Shown: positions 35,112-42,713 of the stretch, one piece after another | Layout: each line of letters starts with the position of its first letter | How positions within the stretch are numbered: the stretch's first letter is position 1 | DNA from: JTS-RE37 sp963756115 | GTDB lineage: Bacteria; Bacteroidota; Bacteroidia; Flavobacteriales; Flavobacteriaceae | DNA: 64,000 bases | Assembly: GCA_963756115.1 (NCBI GenBank) | Contig: CAVWMN010000009.1 | Span: forward strand, 186,001-250,000 | Direction: 5' to 3' | Translations under genes and position numbers: made by a program | Notes under the pieces: model-generated | What the model saw: the letters and a program-made list of their open reading frames with translations, nothing else | The model's database searches: none | Told to the model about the DNA's origin: nothing

Positions 35112-35154
35112 TGACCAATGTCATTTTTCCCATACGACTCCCGGGATATCTTTA
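35112..35154 (+). promoter_or_regulatory. Crp/Fnr-type operator plus -7 box of the second receiver-Crp/Fnr gene
   Basis: TGACCAATGTCA (35112-35123) is centred 33 bp from TATCTTTA (35147-35154). Because the downstream gene is itself a Crp/Fnr regulator, this suggests auto- or cross-regulation. Confidence 0.8.
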
Positions 35155-35312
35155 CTATGATCTGTTATAACGCCTGCTGGTCCCTGCTATTGCTGCAATG
35201 CGAGACTGAACATGCGGATTTCCTGACAAATCTGCCCCTGAAAATCCATGCAGAAGCATACATATCCTGTAGCGATTTAAATCATTTTGAATTCCCCCTG
35301 ACTCGTAAACCT

Positions 35313-36383
35313 ATGAAAAAAATATTATTGATCGAGGACGACAAGGATGTCCGGGAAAATACAGCGGAACTCCTTGAATTGGCAAATTATAAAGTAGCCA
35401 CCGCTGCTGATGGCCTGATTGGGATACAAAAGGCAAAGGAGTTCCGTCCTGATGTGATCGTCTGCGATATCATGATGCCAAAGCTGGACGGTTACGAAGT
35501 TTTGAGTCTACTGGGGCAGGATAGCACAACAGCCGGGACACCATTCATTTTCCTGACAGCAAAAACGGATAGGGCAGATATGCGCCAAGGGATGAACCTG
35601 GGTGCAGATGATTACCTGACAAAACCCTTTGAGGAGAAGGAATTACTGGATGCCATTTCCATCCGGCTGAAGAAATTCGAATTCCTCAAAAAAGAGATCA
35701 CCCGAAACCTGACCGGACTTACCGACTTCCTCGAAGAAGCTTCTGAATACCTGGACATGGAAAGCCTGGCACGGGACCATGACTTGAAGAAAGTTGAAAA
35801 GAAAGAAATTGTTTTCTGGGAAGGAGACTATGCACATTCACTTTATTTTATAGCAAGTGGGACCGTAAAAACCTATAAAAGCACGGAAGGCGGGAAGGAA
35901 TTTGTAACAGGGATCTACAGTACGGGCGATTTCATCGGCCAGCTTTCCCTCCTGAATACCCTGGGTAAGTATATCGAGAACGCTCTCGTGCTTGAAACAG
36001 CCGAACTTTGTGCGATTCCAAAAAAGGACTTTTTTAAGCTGCTCTATGGCAACCCGGTAGTTTCCCAAAAATTTATCAGGATGGTATCGAATAACATGAT
36101 CGATATACAGGCTCATTTGGTGGATATGGCCTATGCATCCGTGCGGCAACGCGCTGCCAGGACACTTTTGGAACTTTATGATAAAGGGATCATAAAGGAC
36201 CGGGATAAAGGAGGAAAAGGTATTGCCCGGGAAGATTTTGCGGGTTTGATCGGTACAGCGACCGAAACGGCAATCCGTACGTTATCGGATTTCAAGGATG
36301 AAGGGTTGATCACCACGGATCATGGCAGGCAACTACTGCTGCTGAACAGGGAAGAACTCAGGAATATAGCAGATTTTGGATAA
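35313..36383 (+). CDS. Receiver-domain/Crp-Fnr fusion transcription regulator, second copy
   Basis: I place the start at 35313 (MKKILLIEDDKDVREN); the longer frame from 35118 begins upstream of the -7 box at 35147-35154. The protein of 356 residues has the same layout as 13572-14624: receiver with Asp52 in CDIMMPKLDG, cyclic-nucleotide-binding-like barrel and winged helix with recognition segment T-A-T-E-T-A-I-R-T-L-S-D-F-K. No kinase gene is adjacent, so it is an orphan that may be served by the same kinase. Leader of about 150 nt. Confidence 0.9.
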   Translation: MKKILLIEDDKDVRENTAELLELANYKVATAADGLIGIQKAKEFRPDVIVCDIMMPKLDGYEVLSLLGQDSTTAGTPFIFLTAKTDRADMRQGMNLGADDYLTKPFEEKELLDAISIRLKKFEFLKKEITRNLTGLTDFLEEASEYLDMESLARDHDLKKVEKKEIVFWEGDYAHSLYFIASGTVKTYKSTEGGKEFVTGIYSTGDFIGQLSLLNTLGKYIENALVLETAELCAIPKKDFFKLLYGNPVVSQKFIRMVSNNMIDIQAHLVDMAYASVRQRAARTLLELYDKGIIKDRDKGGKGIAREDFAGLIGTATETAIRTLSDFKDEGLITTDHGRQLLLLNREELRNIADFG

Positions 36384-36591
36384 TGGAGGAATGGTTTATT
36401 TCCGGGGTCCTGGATTGTGAGGCCGTATTTTGGGCCTGTTAATGGAACGGTACGCAGTGTTTTGCAGCGTCACTTGCAATTTCCGGGTTCAGGTAACGGG
36501 GATGGAAATGTGGCCATGCGGCAAAGCAGATAAGACCTTATGTACGCAATTGCTACACAAGGTCTTTCTTAAATTCATCGAAGGCTCGCTC

Positions 36592-36921
36592 TTACTTTTG
36601 GAACTGGGCGTTCTTCTTTCTCAGATCCTCCAGTTTGCGTTCCAGGGTGGCTATGATATCATCGGCCTTATAACTCATGGTAGAGATTGCCTCGTCCAGC
36701 TTACGTTCAAAAACATCCTTTTTCTCGTTCACAGTTTTGGTAAGCTCATCCTTGGCATGCGAAAGGCGGTCCGAGATGTCATGGCTCGTATCTTTAACCT
36801 TTTTATTGATTTTTTTCCTGGTTTCCACTCCCTTGTCCGGGGCATATAAGATGCCTATTCCCGCACCTATTGCTGCACCTGTTAAAAGTGCCAATAGGAT
36901 AGTACCGCTTTTGTCTGTCAT
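36592..36921 (-). CDS. YtxH-domain small membrane-anchored protein
   Basis: A 109-residue protein with one N-terminal membrane helix (L-L-A-L-L-T-G-A-A-I-G-A-G-I-G-I-L-Y-A-P) and a long charged coiled coil, the YtxH layout. YtxH proteins are general stress proteins in Firmicutes and common in Bacteroidota; their action is unknown. It has its own operator-linked promoter. The 208 bp between its end and the regulator stop (36384-36591) hold no further gene that I can support. Confidence 0.82.
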   Translation of the reverse strand: MTDKSGTILLALLTGAAIGAGIGILYAPDKGVETRKKINKKVKDTSHDISDRLSHAKDELTKTVNEKKDVFERKLDEAISTMSYKADDIIATLERKLEDLRKKNAQFQK

Positions 36922-36964
36922 GATCCTGTATTTTATATGTTATTACTTGTTTTTAATTACACCT

Positions 36965-37007
36965 TAAAAATAAGCCAGCCGAGCGAGATATGAAATGATT
37001 TAGGTCA
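36965..37007 (-). promoter_or_regulatory. Crp/Fnr-type operator plus -7 box for the YtxH gene
   Basis: TGATTTAGGTCA (36996-37007) is centred 33 bp from TATTTTTA on the minus strand (36965-36972). Confidence 0.8.
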
Positions 37008-37042
37008 TTACTTATGGGTGCGGTCAATTATTTTAACAGTGG

Positions 37043-37175
37043 ATTCCTGCAACAGGAATACCGGCCCTGACAGTCCGGAGCAAAGTGCTCCCCGGAAAGC
37101 TTTCCCCCGTTTGTACACGCGGGGTACAAATGGCCACGGTACAAAACAGAAACAGGAAGCCGGGGCCTCCTGTTT
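37043..37175. repeat. Run of short perfect hairpins in the gene-free stretch
   Basis: Five inverted repeats follow each other: ATTCCTG/CAGGAAT (37043-37059), GGAGCA/TGCTCC (37077-37091), GGAAAGCTTTCC (37094-37105), TTTGTAC/GTACAAA (37110-37130) and a 12-bp stem with one mismatch, AAACAGGAAGCC/GGCCTCCTGTTT (37150-37175). No open frame explains them. They suggest a structured RNA or a terminator series. A degenerate operator (37213-37224, TGATTTAAATGA on the minus strand) with TACCTTTT 33 bp away lies just upstream on that strand. Confidence 0.6.
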
Positions 37176-37327
37176 CCTTCAAAAAGGTAGAATAAGTTGG
37201 TACTGCGATCCATCATTTAAATCATTTTATCGCTAACACAATGTAAAAGTCGAACCGGGCACCATCAACATCATCCTTTGGTTGGCCTGTACTGCCTTTC
37301 GGCCGACAGGACCAGTAACTGCATGCT

Positions 37328-37549
37328 TTAAAAGAAACCGGGACACCAAGATGCCCCGGTTTCATAGAAGGTATTAAGTTTGCCAGTCCACCACTTGCAA
37401 CAATCTGTATTCCTGTCTATCGCTAAACCGGACTACACACCGAACGGGTGAAAACCTACTTTTGATACCTCCTTTCGGCCTCGGGGGTATTGCTACCCTC
37501 AAATACCGGAATCCTTATTTCGTGTTTCAATGAACTTGTACTTTAAACT
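37328..37549 (-). ncRNA. Candidate small RNA A with operator, promoter and intrinsic terminator
   Basis: A minus-strand unit of about 220 nt. Upstream are the operator TGACCTGGGTCA (37586-37597) and TATATTGT (37555-37562) centred 33 bp away. It ends in AAACCGGG/CCCGGTTT (37335-37362) followed on the minus strand by TTTCTTTT. No ATG-started frame of useful length lies inside; an internal GGGTA/TACCC stem sits at 37485-37498. The exact ends are estimates. By position and control it could be a regulatory RNA of the Crp/Fnr regulon. Confidence 0.6.
37335..37362 (-). terminator. Intrinsic terminator of small RNA A
   Basis: AAACCGGG (37335-37342) and CCCGGTTT (37355-37362) form an 8-bp stem; on the minus strand TTTCTTTT follows. 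It resembles the hairpin of small RNA B in sequence (AAAC-rich arms), suggesting duplication of the unit. Confidence 0.7.
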
Positions 37550-37554
37550 TTCCA

Positions 37555-37597
37555 ACAATATATGTGAACTTTTCAGAGTGGAATATGACCTGGGTCA
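37555..37597 (-). promoter_or_regulatory. Crp/Fnr-type operator plus -7-like box for small RNA A
   Basis: TGACCTGGGTCA at 37586-37597 and TATATTGT at 37555-37562 (minus strand), centre to centre 33 bp. Confidence 0.68.
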
Positions 37598-37609
37598 GTT
37601 TACAGCTTT

Positions 37610-37783
37610 TTTTTAAAAAAACAGGGACAATGAATTGTCCCTGTTTGACGGAAGATATGATGTATGCCAGCTAAATCTTACACTTGAAAAATACTGGTGT
37701 TCATACCTTTCTTCTCTCTTCCATGGGTTGCGCGTTCCCCCAAACCATCACCCATGTACCGAAGAGCATTATTAACCTTATGA
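37610..37783 (-). ncRNA. Candidate small RNA B with operator, promoter and intrinsic terminator
   Basis: A minus-strand unit of about 170 nt from a predicted start near 37783 to the terminator hairpin at 37619-37646. It folds into a long stem in which CTCTTC plus CATGGGT near the 5' end pair with the downstream ACCCATG plus GAAGAG (37716-37728 with 37750-37766, a 4-nt bulge). A 22-codon frame starting with ATG inside the stem is possible but has no family resemblance. Perfect -7 box and operator precede it. I read it as a non-coding RNA; a leader peptide is the alternative. Confidence 0.62.
37619..37646 (-). terminator. Intrinsic terminator of small RNA B
   Basis: AAACAGGGACAAT (37619-37631) and ATTGTCCCTGTTT (37634-37646) form a perfect 13-bp stem with a 2-nt loop. 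On the minus strand a T-run follows. It is one of the two strongest terminator-like hairpins in the window. Confidence 0.85.
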
Positions 37784-37788
37784 TGCTT

Positions 37789-37831
37789 CAAAAATATCGG
37801 TATCCTCCGGAAGATTCAATGACATAGATCA
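37789..37831 (-). promoter_or_regulatory. Crp/Fnr-type operator plus -7 box for small RNA B
   Basis: TGACATAGATCA (37820-37831) is centred 33 bp from a perfect TATTTTTG on the minus strand (37789-37796). No protein gene begins within 860 bp downstream, so the product is likely an RNA. Confidence 0.8.
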
Positions 37832-37903
37832 GTTTGGAAATCATTTATATGGTAGTTCGCACCGTTTTCACCAGCAATTAAATATCGATATCATGTAGTA
37901 GCG

Positions 37904-38506
37904 CTACTGCCGGGTAACCTGTCCAGGCCCCTTTTCAAATGCCTTTGAAATTTTACTACCAAGCGCGGTCGCCTTATCCAAAGCCACTTTAACATTGGAT
38001 ACTTTTATTCGGGACTCATCATTGGGTTTCATCAGCCAGAGTGTCTCGGAATAGAGGAGGATGGCCCCTTTTTGCCTGATCAGTTCATCCAACAATCGTT
38101 GCGATCGTTGGGTGGATCCGCTTCCGAGTGTGATCGCTACCACATGGCTCCCGTTTAGCCCGGGGTGATTTTTTATAAAGCGCCGGGTGGGCCGGTCCGG
38201 TCCCCAATTGTAGGTATTGGCACAGAATACGTAGGCGTCAAAATGTTCGCTCCTGGTTGTTTCAGCAGCTGCCACAGTAGCTATCCTGGCAGACCAGCCA
38301 TTGTCGGAAAGGGAATTGGCAAGGGCGGTACACACCTGTTCATCCAGGTTATAGAACCTGTCCGGATTGTAGACCAGCAAGGCTTTCAGACCCTGGTGCT
38401 CCTGGCCGAAGATAAGCGTCTTTTCCGGTCCTTTCCATTGTACCACGATGGTTAGCAGTAACCAGAAAAGGATGATTGAACCTGTCAGTATGATCATTTT
38501 CTTCAT
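37904..38506 (-). CDS. Membrane-anchored flavodoxin-like protein
   Basis: A 200-residue protein with one N-terminal membrane helix (residues 5-24) and a following alpha/beta domain with L-K-A-L-L-V-Y-N-P-D-R and Y-V-F-C-A-N-T-Y-N-W-G-P-D, which resembles the flavodoxin-like fold though the classical FMN loop is degenerate. It is 29 bp downstream of ppsA and likely the third gene of that operon. Function unknown; a redox or scaffold role at the membrane is possible. Confidence 0.7.
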   Translation of the reverse strand: MKKMIILTGSIILFWLLLTIVVQWKGPEKTLIFGQEHQGLKALLVYNPDRFYNLDEQVCTALANSLSDNGWSARIATVAAAETTRSEHFDAYVFCANTYNWGPDRPTRRFIKNHPGLNGSHVVAITLGSGSTQRSQRLLDELIRQKGAILLYSETLWLMKPNDESRIKVSNVKVALDKATALGSKISKAFEKGPGQVTRQ

Positions 38507-38535
38507 TATATTCGGCTAAGGCGCCCCGGAAATAC

Positions 38536-40935
38536 TCACTTGCTGCTATAGGCAGTCCCTGTTTTTAAAACGGTATTTTCTGCTTTGTTGATATTTTCGA
38601 TCCCCTGCAACAACGCATCCGGATTGAACGAAATGCTGTCGATTCCTTCGTTAACCAAAAACGTTGCAAAATGGGGGAAGTCACTTGGCGCCTGCCCGCA
38701 CAGCCCTATTTTTATATGTGCTGTATGGGCAGCCTTAATGGCCTGGGAAATCATTGTTTTGACAGCTTCCTCATTCTCGTCATAAAGTTGACCCATAATT
38801 TCAGAATCCCTGTCAATACCCAATGTCAGTTGCGTAAGGTCGTTGGATCCAATAGAGAACCCGTCAAATACTTCAGCAAACTGGTCCGCCAGTATAACGT
38901 TGCTGGGGATTTCCACCATACTGTAGACCTCGAGTCCCTGATCCCCTTTCTTCAAACCGTTGGCAGCCATGGCAGACAACACTTTTTTGCCTTCCCGGAC
39001 CGTTCTGCAGAAAGGCACCATAACCTTTAGGTTGGTAAGCCCCATTCTTTCCCGAACTTTTTTGATCGCTGCACATTCCAGTGCAAAACCCGCCATGTAT
39101 AATTCACTGTAATATCTGGAAGCCCCCCTGAAACCAAGCATGGGATTTTCTTCATGAGGCTCAAAATCCTTGCCTCCAAGCAGGTTTGCGTATTCGTTTG
39201 TCTTGAAATCGCTTAGTCGGACGATTACCTCTTTGGGATAGAACGCCGATGCAATGACTGCAATGCCCTCTGCCAGTTTATCAACAAAGTAGTCCTCTTT
39301 GGTGTTATAGTGCTTGGTCATCTCTTCGATTTGGCCTTTAACCGCACTATCCTTCAAGGTATCGAATTTTACCAGTGCCATCGGATGAATCCTAACCAGG
39401 TGGGTGATGATAAATTCCATCCTCAGGAGCCCAACGCCATTATTGGGATAAAAGGATAATTGAAAGGCATTTTCGGGGTCTGCAAGGATTAACTTAACTT
39501 CAGTTTGCGGCAGCTGTATGCCTGAAAAATCAATTTGCTGTTCTTCATAGGGCAGGTGGCCTTCGTACACATAGCCTGTCTTTCCGCTTGCACATGACAA
39601 TGTCAGCGTGGCTCCATCCTCTATAGTGTCTGTAGCCGTACCGCATCCCACTATGGCCGGGACCCCCAGTTCACGGGCCACAATCGCTGCATGGCTTGTT
39701 CTGCCTCCTTTGTTTGTTATGATCCCCCCAATCTGTTTAAGCAATGGATCCCAATCGGGCGTAATGGTATCGGTAACGATAATCGTATCGGGATCCAGAT
39801 CGGTGGCCGCTTCGGGTGACTCCACTATCCTGGCTACCCCGGTCCTTATTTTAGAGCCTACAGCATTGCCACTGCCCAAAACCTTTCCTTTGCTCAGCAA
39901 CCGGTATTCTATATGTATATTTTTGTTCAGTGACTGATGTACAGTTTCAGGCCTGGCCTGGATGATAAAGAGCTCCTGGGTAAATCCGTCCTTCGCCCAT
40001 TCTATGTCCATTGGCTTACCATAATGATCCTCAATCGCTAAGGCCCATTTTCCCAGTTCGGTGATCTCCGCGTCTGATAGCACATACCGGTCCTGTTTCT
40101 CTGAAGGGGTAGCAATGTTTAATGTTGATGCCTTGTTGTTGGTGCCGCCATACACCATGGTCAGTTTCTTGTCGCCCCGTTTTTTTTGGATGATCGGATA
40201 GTTTCCTTTCCTCAAAGCCGGTTTGAACAGATAGAATTCATCAGGGTTTACAGTACCCTGCACGATATTTTCTCCCAACCCCCAGATGCCGGACAGCAAC
40301 AGGACATTTTCAAAGCCCGATTCGGGTTCTATGGTAAACCCGACCCCTGAACAACCCTTGTCAGAGCGGATCATCAGCTGAACACCCACCGATAATGCGA
40401 TATCCCCATGGCGGAAACCTTTGTCCTCCCGATATTTGATCGCCCGGTCTGTATACAGCGATGAGAAACATTTTTTGACCGCTTCCAAAACGGCCCTGTT
40501 TCCCATTACATTTAAAAAACTATCGTGTTGGCCGGCAAAACTTGCCTCTGGAAGGTCTTCAGCGGTTGCACTGCTTCGTACGGCAACTGACCTTTCTTGC
40601 GTACCACAAAGTTCCTGATAGCCCTTGAGAATTGCTTCTGAAAAATCCTGCGAAAAGGTGCTTTCCAGGATAAGCTTCCGGGCCCGACCGCCAATGGTAT
40701 GCAGGTTTTTGAACTGGTCACGGTCCAATTCTTCCAGTATACCTTCCAGGGATTTCCGTATGCCATTTTCATCCAGGAACTGCCAGTATGCTTCAGAAGT
40801 GGTCGCAAAACCATTGGGGATCCGAATGCCTGACGGGACCAATTGATTGTACATTTCACCCAGGGAGGCATTTTTTCCGCCCACTGCAGCGATATCGGTA
40901 ATTCCAATTGTGCTGTATTTTTTGATGAGCATCAC
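38536..40935 (-). CDS. ppsA: Phosphoenolpyruvate synthase
   Basis: The 799-residue enzyme converts pyruvate, ATP and water to PEP, AMP and phosphate. It has the N-terminal PEP/pyruvate-binding domain (G-G-K-N-A-S-L-G-E-M), the swivelling phosphohistidine domain with the catalytic His in G-G-R-T-S-H-A-A-I, and the C-terminal TIM barrel with M-L-G-F-R-G-A-S and I-G-S-N-D-L-T-Q. The length matches the family. It is the second gene of an operon begun by the flavin-binding protein at 41445 (60-bp gap). Together with pfkB and the ROK kinase it ties the regulon to the PEP/pyruvate node. Confidence 0.95.
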   Translation of the reverse strand: MMLIKKYSTIGITDIAAVGGKNASLGEMYNQLVPSGIRIPNGFATTSEAYWQFLDENGIRKSLEGILEELDRDQFKNLHTIGGRARKLILESTFSQDFSEAILKGYQELCGTQERSVAVRSSATAEDLPEASFAGQHDSFLNVMGNRAVLEAVKKCFSSLYTDRAIKYREDKGFRHGDIALSVGVQLMIRSDKGCSGVGFTIEPESGFENVLLLSGIWGLGENIVQGTVNPDEFYLFKPALRKGNYPIIQKKRGDKKLTMVYGGTNNKASTLNIATPSEKQDRYVLSDAEITELGKWALAIEDHYGKPMDIEWAKDGFTQELFIIQARPETVHQSLNKNIHIEYRLLSKGKVLGSGNAVGSKIRTGVARIVESPEAATDLDPDTIIVTDTITPDWDPLLKQIGGIITNKGGRTSHAAIVARELGVPAIVGCGTATDTIEDGATLTLSCASGKTGYVYEGHLPYEEQQIDFSGIQLPQTEVKLILADPENAFQLSFYPNNGVGLLRMEFIITHLVRIHPMALVKFDTLKDSAVKGQIEEMTKHYNTKEDYFVDKLAEGIAVIASAFYPKEVIVRLSDFKTNEYANLLGGKDFEPHEENPMLGFRGASRYYSELYMAGFALECAAIKKVRERMGLTNLKVMVPFCRTVREGKKVLSAMAANGLKKGDQGLEVYSMVEIPSNVILADQFAEVFDGFSIGSNDLTQLTLGIDRDSEIMGQLYDENEEAVKTMISQAIKAAHTAHIKIGLCGQAPSDFPHFATFLVNEGIDSISFNPDALLQGIENINKAENTVLKTGTAYSSK

Positions 40936-40995
40936 TATTGATTTAAGTTATTGCCGGAACCAATAATACCCGGACCCGGACTGAGGCCGGCAAAA

Positions 40996-41445
40996 TCACT
41001 CCCGCTGTTTCCCGTGGACCTCGGTAATTTTGATACGGTATACGATAGGGGTGCCATTGGAGTCTGCTTTACTGGAAAACTCGCTGATGAATTGCAGGTT
41101 GGTTTTTTCCTTTTTGAGTATTGCTTTTTTTACGCCTTCCGAAAATTTGTGCAACTGGTATTTGGCATCCATCCCACTGAGTTCTTCGTAGGTGCCATAT
41201 AGCAATACCGAACGCCATTTATCCAGGGTGTTGATCTCATCCACCTGAAATGAAACCGAACGGTTCTGACGCATCGCTTCAATCTTCGTGCCCTCGCCTG
41301 AATAGGAGATCACAGCATGTTGTTCCGGGTCGAAATAATAGGTAATGGGGATGATTTCCGCCCTGCCTTTTGAGATATAAGCCATGCGACCGATGTAATT
41401 ACCTGCAAGGAGTGCCAGGCATTCTTCCTGTGTGAGCTCTTTCAT
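40996..41445 (-). CDS. Pyridoxamine 5'-phosphate oxidase-like flavin-binding protein
   Basis: This 149-residue split-barrel protein begins with the family motif L-L-A-G-N-Y-I-G-R-M-A-Y and has the strand P-I-T-Y-Y-F-D and the dimer-interface G-E-G-T-K. Such proteins bind FMN, F420 or heme. It is the first gene of the flavin-ppsA-flavodoxin operon and sits 62 bp from its -7 box. Exact substrate unknown; nitroreductase-like or FMN-storage roles fit a low-oxygen setting but are unproven. Confidence 0.85.
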   Translation of the reverse strand: MKELTQEECLALLAGNYIGRMAYISKGRAEIIPITYYFDPEQHAVISYSGEGTKIEAMRQNRSVSFQVDEINTLDKWRSVLLYGTYEELSGMDAKYQLHKFSEGVKKAILKKEKTNLQFISEFSSKADSNGTPIVYRIKITEVHGKQRE

Positions 41446-41506
41446 ACTATGTGATTTTCTTTTGACAGGACGGTCCGTAACGCATCCCTGTCAATTTCAT
41501 ACAATC

Positions 41507-41549
41507 CAAATGTAAGCCCTGATCATTGGTTGAACTATGACCAACGTCA
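41507..41549 (-). promoter_or_regulatory. Crp/Fnr-type operator plus -7 box for the flavin protein-ppsA operon
   Basis: TGACCAACGTCA (41538-41549) is centred 33 bp from a perfect TACATTTG on the minus strand (41507-41514). Confidence 0.83.
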
Positions 41550-41589
41550 TGAACCAGGATTTAGAAATACCCCAATTTTTTTGAATAAC

Positions 41590-41632
41590 TGATCCAGGTC
41601 ATTGTTGACCGGTGCCTGTACCTATAATTTTA
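41590..41632 (+). promoter_or_regulatory. Crp/Fnr-type operator plus -7 box for the 41684 gene
   Basis: TGATCCAGGTCA (41590-41601) is centred 33 bp from TAATTTTA (41625-41632). It lies back to back with the operator for ppsA, separated by 40 bp. Confidence 0.82.
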
Positions 41633-41683
41633 CTGCGAAATGAAAAAAATTTATATAGACATAATCTTTAAAACACTACAATC

Positions 41684-42193
41684 ATGAAAAAGGTACTACT
41701 TGGTTTACTCATTGGTGGACTAACCACCCAGGCTTTTACACAGGTTATTGCAACGGAACAGTTATCGGAGGTAACGGTCTTTGCGACGAACTATAAATAT
41801 CTCAGTAATGCGAGCACTGAGGAAGTGGCCTCGGTCCCTGTTGACCTCCTCCAACGAAAAGTTGCGGCTTTTGATTTGAAAAATTCAGATTTATACCAGG
41901 ATGATTATGATTTGTACAATGTTACCTTCTTTATTCCCGAAGGCAAGATCCTGGCCGCATACGACGGTGAGGGAAAATTGCTTCGTACCGCAGAAAAATT
42001 TAAGGATATCAATCTTCCGACTGTCGTCAAGGAAGCTGTTTTGGATCGTTTCCCGGAATGGAGGATTACACAGGATATCTATCTGGTAAACTATCACGAT
42101 AGAAAAGGCATCACTAAAAAGTATAAACTAAAATTAGAGAACGGGGATGAGGTTTTACGGGTAAAACTTGATGAAAACGGCAAATTCCTTTAA
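41684..42193 (+). CDS. Exported PepSY-like small protein
   Basis: A 169-residue protein with a signal peptide (MKKVLLGLLIGGLTTQAFTQ) and a mixed alpha/beta body with V-V-K-E-A-V-L-D-R-F-P-E-W and G-D-E-V-L-R-V-K-L-D-E-N-G-K, like the PepSY-like domains common in Bacteroidota. It has no enzyme motif. It lies 21 bp ahead of 42215, so the two form one operon from the operator at 41590. Family call is tentative. Confidence 0.7.
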   Translation: MKKVLLGLLIGGLTTQAFTQVIATEQLSEVTVFATNYKYLSNASTEEVASVPVDLLQRKVAAFDLKNSDLYQDDYDLYNVTFFIPEGKILAAYDGEGKLLRTAEKFKDINLPTVVKEAVLDRFPEWRITQDIYLVNYHDRKGITKKYKLKLENGDEVLRVKLDENGKFL

Positions 42194-42214
42194 TCGAATT
42201 AATACCATTATATC

Positions 42215-42682
42215 ATGAACAGCAATACACTACAAAACCCGAAACGTGTAAAGTCCAGGAGGCCCCGATTAAGCAGCAGGAATCCTGACTATCAACTTTT
42301 GGAATCAGAGGCCGGCTCCCGTAAGGATCTGTTTGAAAGAAGCCTGAAGAAACTGGCAGATATGCTGAAACCGGGAATGCGGATTGCGGCAGACCACTAC
42401 GACTGCGTGTTGCACGTGGAAGTCGATGCGGATGATCTTAAGGGGTTGTTGGTCAGTTTTTTATCACGGATTTTGGGACTTACCCATCTGCAAAAGGCCC
42501 TATTCTGTAGTCTGAACATTGAGGAATTTTCGGAGACAAGGATTGTGGCAAAGGTGTACGGTGTCTGGTTTGGGAAGTTAGACAACAAGTTAAGCACCAT
42601 AGACCGGTACCGGAGTGAGGTCTGTAACACAGCAAACCGAACCTGGAGCTGTTCCATCCCTATTGGCTGTGAAGTAGGTTGA
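42215..42682 (+). CDS. Hypothetical basic N-terminus protein
   Basis: A 155-residue cytoplasmic protein I do not recognise. A basic tail (residues 1-22, K-R-V-K-S-R-R-P-R) precedes a mixed domain with four cysteines, two close together at C-N-T...W-S-C. No signal peptide, membrane helix or known motif is present. Linked to the exported protein at 41684 by a 21-bp gap. The basic tail could bind nucleic acid; this is speculation. Confidence 0.55.
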   Translation: MNSNTLQNPKRVKSRRPRLSSRNPDYQLLESEAGSRKDLFERSLKKLADMLKPGMRIAADHYDCVLHVEVDADDLKGLLVSFLSRILGLTHLQKALFCSLNIEEFSETRIVAKVYGVWFGKLDNKLSTIDRYRSEVCNTANRTWSCSIPIGCEVG

Positions 42683-42713
42683 GAAATGCGGGGCAAGGAC
42701 AAGGCAAGGATTT

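Noticed and set aside
37213..37224. TGATTTAAATGA with TACCTTTT at 33 bp as a 24th operator
   Set aside because: The second half-site has a mismatch (ATGA instead of ATCA), and the predicted start would fall on the first base of a hairpin; mentioned only as context.
37693..37764. 22-codon frame inside candidate small RNA B
   Set aside because: It lies within a strong stem-loop and has no clear ribosome binding site or family resemblance, so an RNA is more likely.
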